From Pseudomonadales bacterium (GTDB lineage Bacteria > Pseudomonadota > Gammaproteobacteria > Pseudomonadales > Pseudohongiellaceae): 10,282 nt of DNA. Below are positions 6,793-10,282 of the stretch, in pieces (the stretch's first letter is position 1; the number at the start of each line of letters is the position of its first letter). Location: NCBI GenBank assembly GCA_022360535.1, contig JAKSCP010000039.1, positions 1-10,282 on the forward strand. Direction: 5' to 3'. Under the pieces are notes generated by a model. The model worked only from the letters and a program-made list of their open reading frames with translations. It was not told where the DNA came from and did no database searches. A program made the position numbers and the translations under genes.

Positions 6793-7398
6793 ATGAATAA
6801 CCAAGATTATTTGTTCCCTGGACTGGCCTGCATCGGTTTGGCAATCCTTTATCCGGTATATTGGGTTGCTGAAGTCTCTATCAGAGGCCTGGGCTTTGAC
6901 AGCATGAGTGAGGGCATTCATGTTTTAGACTTCATATTTCTTGCCACTGGATTGCTTTCCGCCTATGTGTTCTTCAGCTTGCGCGATCGACTGAGCACCG
7001 AGAACAACTACTTCGGTGTGGATGTCACTCTGTTGATCTATGTTTGCTCTACCGTGGTGTTTGTTGTGAGTTTATTCGCTGTGGGGGTGTGGTACACAAC
7101 GTATGGGCAGGGGTTGAGTGGCAACGTAGCTGAGGTTACAGAAATAGTGATTGCAGTCATTTTCTTCGGCAGCTTGGTCGTGTTCGGCATTCTGGAAATT
7201 CTGATCGGTATTCTGATCATGCGCGACTCGAGAGAATTGCCCTCGATACTCACTCCTGCAGCCATCGTTTGTCTGCTCATGGGAATGGCTAACCTTAGTA
7301 TTTTCTTTTCGTTTCTAACTCTGTTTCTATTTCCTGTACTGCTGATAATCCTGACATACTACTTCATGCGCCAACCTGACATGGTCGAGGTTGTTTGA
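6793..7398 (+). CDS. Six-helix integral membrane protein of unknown function
   Basis: The 201-residue product is mostly hydrophobic, with membrane segments at about 8-28, 44-64, 79-103, 118-143, 153-172 and 173-192. The connecting loops are short, and no catalytic motif, signal peptide or metal-binding cluster is visible. Its place right behind a short XRE regulator mirrors the common pairing of such regulators with DUF2975-type membrane proteins, but I cannot confirm that family from the sequence, and with six segments it looks longer than those. It may sense or respond to a membrane signal in a unit with the regulator. Its stop codon overlaps the first possible start of the next gene, so the three genes 6554-8045 are probably co-transcribed. 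The ATG at 6793 has no strong ribosome site. Confidence 0.6.
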   Translation: MNNQDYLFPGLACIGLAILYPVYWVAEVSIRGLGFDSMSEGIHVLDFIFLATGLLSAYVFFSLRDRLSTENNYFGVDVTLLIYVCSTVVFVVSLFAVGVWYTTYGQGLSGNVAEVTEIVIAVIFFGSLVVFGILEILIGILIMRDSRELPSILTPAAIVCLLMGMANLSIFFSFLTLFLFPVLLIILTYYFMRQPDMVEVV

Positions 7399-8045
7399 AA
7401 CTCTCAATGCAGTTAACTGGGCAGGGGCATATAAACTTAGTAAAAGCAGGATGCTTGCTGTTCCTGTTCTCTGTCTACCTCACAACCCATGGTCAGGGAA
7501 ATGTAGAAGAGAATGGGCCTGACTTAATCGAAGCACTGCAAAGCGGCGGATTGGTTGTGATCATGCGGCACGCCCAATCTCCTGCAGAGCCACCGCAAGT
7601 ACCCTTGCTAAATAACGATAACTTCGATGGGGAAAGACAACTGGATGCAACAGGGCGCCAGCAGGCTTCCGCGATGGGAGATGCATTGGAAAGGCTACAG
7701 ATTGACTTCGGACTGGTGCTCAGCAGTCCAGCCTATCGAACACTCGAGACTGCAAAGTATCTTGGTTTTGATGATGTCGAAGAGAGATCGATGTTAGGCA
7801 ATCAAGGCATGCAAGCTTCCAGTGATACTGCGGGTGAATGGTTGCGGGAGCAGACTAAGCAAGTTCCTGACAGCGGCAATACGCTGTTGATCACTCATTC
7901 ACCCAATGTAGCGTCCGCATTTCCTGATTTGCTGCCAACAATTCAGCAAGGCGAAATCTTATTGTTCGATCCACAACGTCCTTCTCAAACCCTGTTGGGT
8001 AGAATCTCTATCGATCAATGGGAAGCGCTGCAGCAGAACAACTAA
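7395..8045 (+). CDS. Exported histidine phosphatase family protein
   Basis: The protein has the histidine phosphatase (phosphoglycerate mutase-like) core. MRHAQS (residues 57-62) carries the RH pair with the phosphate-accepting His59. SSPAYRTLETA (110-120) supplies a second arginine (Arg115), and ITHSPN (166-171) supplies the second catalytic His168. The L-D-A-T-G-R-Q-Q-A run (83-91) is also typical. Residues about 5-35 form a signal peptide with a likely cut near THG-Q, so it acts in the periplasm, unlike cytoplasmic SixA. Start choice is uncertain: TTG 7395 overlaps the previous stop as TTGA and has GAGG 4 nt upstream, while ATG 7407 (four codons later) has no ribosome site. The natural substrate is unknown; this family ranges over sugar phosphates, phosphoproteins and other phosphate esters. 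Last gene of the operon, 7 bp from the convergent DsbA-like gene. Confidence 0.8.
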   Translation: MKLSMQLTGQGHINLVKAGCLLFLFSVYLTTHGQGNVEENGPDLIEALQSGGLVVIMRHAQSPAEPPQVPLLNNDNFDGERQLDATGRQQASAMGDALERLQIDFGLVLSSPAYRTLETAKYLGFDDVEERSMLGNQGMQASSDTAGEWLREQTKQVPDSGNTLLITHSPNVASAFPDLLPTIQQGEILLFDPQRPSQTLLGRISIDQWEALQQNN

Positions 8046-8052
8046 ACAAGCA

Positions 8053-8943
8053 CTAGCACACTAATCTCCTGGGTGTGTCGCAGATAACGGAGTCGATTAC
8101 ATAATCTGCAACTTCCAACATCTCTGGATACCCGCCTGCCGTTTGTGGGGAAATTCCGTATGCCCCATCAACAAATAGTGAGGGGGTGGATTCAATCTGA
8201 TAGGCGAAATTGGTCAGAACCGCCGCATCGACTAAAGCCGATGTTGAGTCGGCATTGTAAACGTCGATGAAGTCGGAGACTGCAACACCCTGGCGCTGAA
8301 AAAACTCCAACAAGCCTTCTTCTGTTCCGATTGTGGATTCTTCATTTTGGAAGGCGGCATAGAACTGTTCCTGGGTAGTGGTGGGCAATCCCAGTTCCTG
8401 CGCGGTGTAGTAAACCCGGGCGTGGAAGCGCATTTCCTCTGACCAGATCGCTGGCACACGAGTGAGCTTGATGCCATCGCCGAGTTCGGATTCCCAGCTA
8501 CTTAGAAAAGGTTCAAAACTGGCACAGGGTCGACAGGGATACCAGAAGAAGGCAACGACTTCGGTAGAGAGACTGTCGGTGACATCAATTGGGGGATTGA
8601 GAGCGATGTAGTGAGTGCCTTCTTGATAAGGTTGTTCGTTCTCGTTGTCAGCCACCGCTGCCACTAGGGTCCCATCGTTGCTTCCTTCGTTCGCCAACTC
8701 CGGTTGCACATCTGGGGACTGATTGAAATCCAATGCGATGAATCCGACTGTTACAGCGACGGCAAGCATGGCGGGAATTGCAGCCCAGGGGCGACGGTAC
8801 CAGATTTCTCTATTTGCAGTTGCCTGCAATGTTTGCGGTATCTGTCGGTATTTTTCTGAAGGTGAAACAAGAGAAATTTTGGATAGTTCCTTCTCCAATT
8901 CTTCGAAGTCTTCATCTCTGCCTTCTCTAAATTGCTGGTTCAT
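8053..8943 (-). CDS. Anti-sigma-like membrane protein fused to periplasmic DsbA-like thioredoxin domain
   Basis: The 296-residue protein has a charged cytoplasmic N-terminus (1-50), one membrane helix (about 53-73), a linker and a DsbA-type domain from about 105. The last begins YQEGTHYIAL, continues with FFWYPCRPC (active-site C137 and C140, CxxC) and has a cis-proline motif STP (Pro254) before SLFVDG. This is the DsbA/thioredoxin fold of disulfide oxidoreductases. Two more cysteines lie at 288 and 296, the latter being the last residue. The N-terminus has the length and layout of an anti-sigma domain and the gene overlaps the upstream ECF sigma gene by 17 bp, so it probably holds the sigma factor at the membrane. 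It has no Cys or His before residue 111, so it lacks the zinc anti-sigma HxxxCxxC motif. AAGGAG sits 7 nt before ATG 8943. The anti-sigma role is inferred; the DsbA-like domain is seen directly. Confidence 0.8.
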   Translation of the reverse strand: MNQQFREGRDEDFEELEKELSKISLVSPSEKYRQIPQTLQATANREIWYRRPWAAIPAMLAVAVTVGFIALDFNQSPDVQPELANEGSNDGTLVAAVADNENEQPYQEGTHYIALNPPIDVTDSLSTEVVAFFWYPCRPCASFEPFLSSWESELGDGIKLTRVPAIWSEEMRFHARVYYTAQELGLPTTTQEQFYAAFQNEESTIGTEEGLLEFFQRQGVAVSDFIDVYNADSTSALVDAAVLTNFAYQIESTPSLFVDGAYGISPQTAGGYPEMLEVADYVIDSVICDTPRRLVC

Positions 8944-9418
8944 GAATGATCTCCTTCAGTTTTTGCAATCCTCTGCGGTACCAGGACGCAACAGTGTTCG
9001 GTTTCTCGCCAGTGACGCTGGCGATCTCGTCAAAGGTCAGGTCGCCGAACAGTTTCATGATTAAGACTTGTTGTTGATTGCCATCAAGGTTGGACAGCTG
9101 CTGCAATATCTGCTGGCTGAACACTTTCTGTTCGCCAGCCTGTTGCGACAAATCGATGAAGTTGCCCATGGCTGATTCATCTGTAAAACGCGCAGCTTGC
9201 TTATTGCTGTGTAATGCCTTGTTTCTTACTACCTGGAACAGATAAGCGGCAAGGTCCCGCGGTGCTTCTTTTAGCTCCGACACGGCGAGGACTGCAGACA
9301 ACACCGCGTCCTCCGCACTCGCGCGATCTTTGGTGATGGCGATCGCTGCGATGTAGAGCTGGTTTTGCCTGGCTCGAAATAGTTCGGCCAGCTGATTTAG
9401 CAGGGAGCTGGATGGCAC
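8927..9418 (-). CDS. ECF-type RNA polymerase sigma factor
   Basis: The 163-residue protein has the two parts of a group IV sigma factor. Region 2 (about 11-72) includes AIAITKDRASAEDAVLSAVL and the DLAAYLFQVVRNKALH helix that contacts the -10 element. Region 4 (about 106-157) holds LDGNQQQVLIMKLFGDLTFDEIASVTGEKPNTVASWYRRGLQKLK, whose helix-turn-helix (127-148) reads the -35 element. There is no region 1.1 or 3. The GTG start at 9418 has AGAGGA 6 nt upstream. The stop lies inside the following anti-sigma-like gene, which implies translational coupling. It likely directs polymerase to envelope or redox-stress promoters, perhaps including its own, once released from its membrane partner. Confidence 0.9.
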   Translation of the reverse strand: MPSSSLLNQLAELFRARQNQLYIAAIAITKDRASAEDAVLSAVLAVSELKEAPRDLAAYLFQVVRNKALHSNKQAARFTDESAMGNFIDLSQQAGEQKVFSQQILQQLSNLDGNQQQVLIMKLFGDLTFDEIASVTGEKPNTVASWYRRGLQKLKEIIHEPAI

Positions 9419-9454
9419 AAAGGATCCTCTTTGCTATAAAGAGTCGCTAGAACG

Positions 9455-9522
9455 CCAGTTTTGTGCAAGTGCCAGTGGAATTAGAAATGCTGCCAACTAT
9501 GCTGGCATGCCCAGTTTTGCGC
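9455..9522. repeat. Two direct copies of a 12-bp motif upstream of the sigma gene
   Basis: CCAGTTTTGTGC (9455-9466) and CCAGTTTTGCGC (9511-9522) differ at one base and start 56 bp apart in the 166-bp gap between the sigma gene and the divergent hydrolase gene. They could be a regulator site or part of ECF-type promoters. On the minus strand, facing the sigma gene, the motif reads GCRCAAAACTGG. No standard sigma70 promoter is evident in the gap. Confidence 0.35.
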
Positions 9523-9584
9523 CTCTGCACGTTTTTGGTTACTGTGATCCCTTCGTTTTTCTGCATTCCGAGGTAGTCCGCAAC

Positions 9585-10282
9585 ATGAGATCCTCCTTGT
9601 TCACGAAATTTCTGCTTTTGGCACTTTTTGCAGCAGCCAATAATTCCTTTGCGCAAACGCCGGATCGCGAAGCGCTGGGCAGGGCTGGTCCCTATCAGGT
9701 GGCGTATTACTCCCAGCTTCCTGAGGTGCCCGAGTTTGGGGCGGCTACCCTCTATTTTCCGGCCAACAAGGGCGATGACTTTGGCGGAGTTGTGGTGTCG
9801 CCGGGATTTTATGAGCAACAGGAAAACATGAGTTGGTGGGGTCGTCATCTCGCATCTCACGGCTATGCGGTGCTGACTATCGATACTAATGAGCTTACCG
9901 ACGATCCCTCTATGCGCGCCGACGCCTTAATGGCGGGTGTGGAATTATTGCGATCCGAGAACACACGCATGGGTAGTACCTTGCGGGGAAAGATTCTTGC
10001 TGATCGTATGGCAGTGATGGGTCATTCCATGGGTGGTGGTGGCACCTTATTGGCGGCTAACGAACACAGCGGTGAGTTAAAGGCTATTATTCCTTTTACA
10101 CCCTGGCAACCCGATGGAGATTTCAGCTCAGTGGCGGTGCCTACGCTGCTGATTGCCGGTGAAATCGATCGCATTGCACCGACCGCGGAGCATTCACGCC
10201 CCCACTATGAAAGCCTTGCCGACGATCTGACCAAGATGTACCTGGAAGTGAAGGGCGGCAATCATTTCATTGCCAACAGTGA
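9585..10282 (+). CDS. PETase/cutinase-like polyester hydrolase (dienelactone hydrolase superfamily), C-terminus beyond the window
   Basis: 232 residues are visible from ATG 9585 (GAGGT about 10 nt upstream). A signal peptide ends at SFA-Q (23/24), so the enzyme is exported. The order of motifs follows the Ideonella PETase and actinobacterial cutinase family: GPYQV (35-39), PGFYE (73-77, oxyanion region), WWGRHLASHGYAVLTIDTN (84-102), nucleophile GHSMGGGG (146-153, Ser148), TPW (172-174, Trp173), FSSVAVPTLLIAGEIDRIAP (acid Asp195) and GGNHFIANS (His227). These enzymes cleave ester bonds in cutin-like or aromatic polyesters. It has His beside the nucleophile, where Ideonella PETase has Trp, and Phe after the catalytic His, where that enzyme has Ser. 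It also lacks the two cysteines that form the extra disulfide, so it resembles cutinase-type (type I) members. The C-terminal disulfide cannot be checked. The native substrate is not known; lipase or generic esterase activity is possible. Confidence 0.85.
   Translation, partial: MRSSLFTKFLLLALFAAANNSFAQTPDREALGRAGPYQVAYYSQLPEVPEFGAATLYFPANKGDDFGGVVVSPGFYEQQENMSWWGRHLASHGYAVLTIDTNELTDDPSMRADALMAGVELLRSENTRMGSTLRGKILADRMAVMGHSMGGGGTLLAANEHSGELKAIIPFTPWQPDGDFSSVAVPTLLIAGEIDRIAPTAEHSRPHYESLADDLTKMYLEVKGGNHFIANS

Noticed and set aside
9491..9507. TGCCA-N7-TGGCA inverted repeat before the sigma gene
   Set aside because: Five-bp arms only; the 12-bp direct repeat beside it is the stronger signal.

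Overview
The window looks like ordinary chromosome from a Gram-negative, probably marine or aquatic gammaproteobacterium. Base composition is roughly balanced. It has Sec signal peptides, a lipobox, a c-type cytochrome, a type IV pilin-like protein, a PlsB-like acyltransferase and a periplasmic DsbA-like domain. The taxonomic call is an inference from gene types. There is no rRNA, tRNA, insertion sequence, phage gene or CRISPR array, and no stretch over 300 bases lacks a gene. Two genes are cut by the window edges: an ADP-ribosylglycohydrolase-like gene on the left and a PETase/cutinase-like hydrolase on the right.

Layout. 1-457 (-): start of an ADP-ribosylglycohydrolase family gene. 598-1050 (+): cytochrome c'-like lipoprotein. 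1100-2542 (-): short PlsB-like acyltransferase. 2718-3596 (+): a GrdB/PrdB-type selenoprotein gene that reads through an in-frame TGA, with a SECIS-like hairpin directly after it. 3606-5009 (-): periplasmic TPR protein. 5234-5845 (+): single-pass membrane protein with a B-box-like zinc-binding N-terminus. 5894-6367 (-): type IV pilin-like protein. 6554-8045 (+): probable operon of a small XRE-type regulator, a six-helix membrane protein and an exported histidine phosphatase, preceded by an AT-rich palindromic control region. 8053-9418 (-): ECF sigma factor overlapping a gene that joins an anti-sigma-like N-terminus, one membrane helix and a periplasmic DsbA-like domain. 9585-10282 (+): exported PETase/cutinase-like alpha/beta hydrolase, divergent from the sigma gene.

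The two most notable items are the selenoprotein, which a standard gene caller would split into two short ORFs or call a pseudogene, and the sigma/anti-sigma-DsbA pair, which looks like a membrane-spanning redox switch for transcription. Several genes act at the envelope (cytochrome, TPR protein, pilin, exported phosphatase, DsbA sensor, hydrolase), but most are separate transcription units and I see no single pathway joining them.
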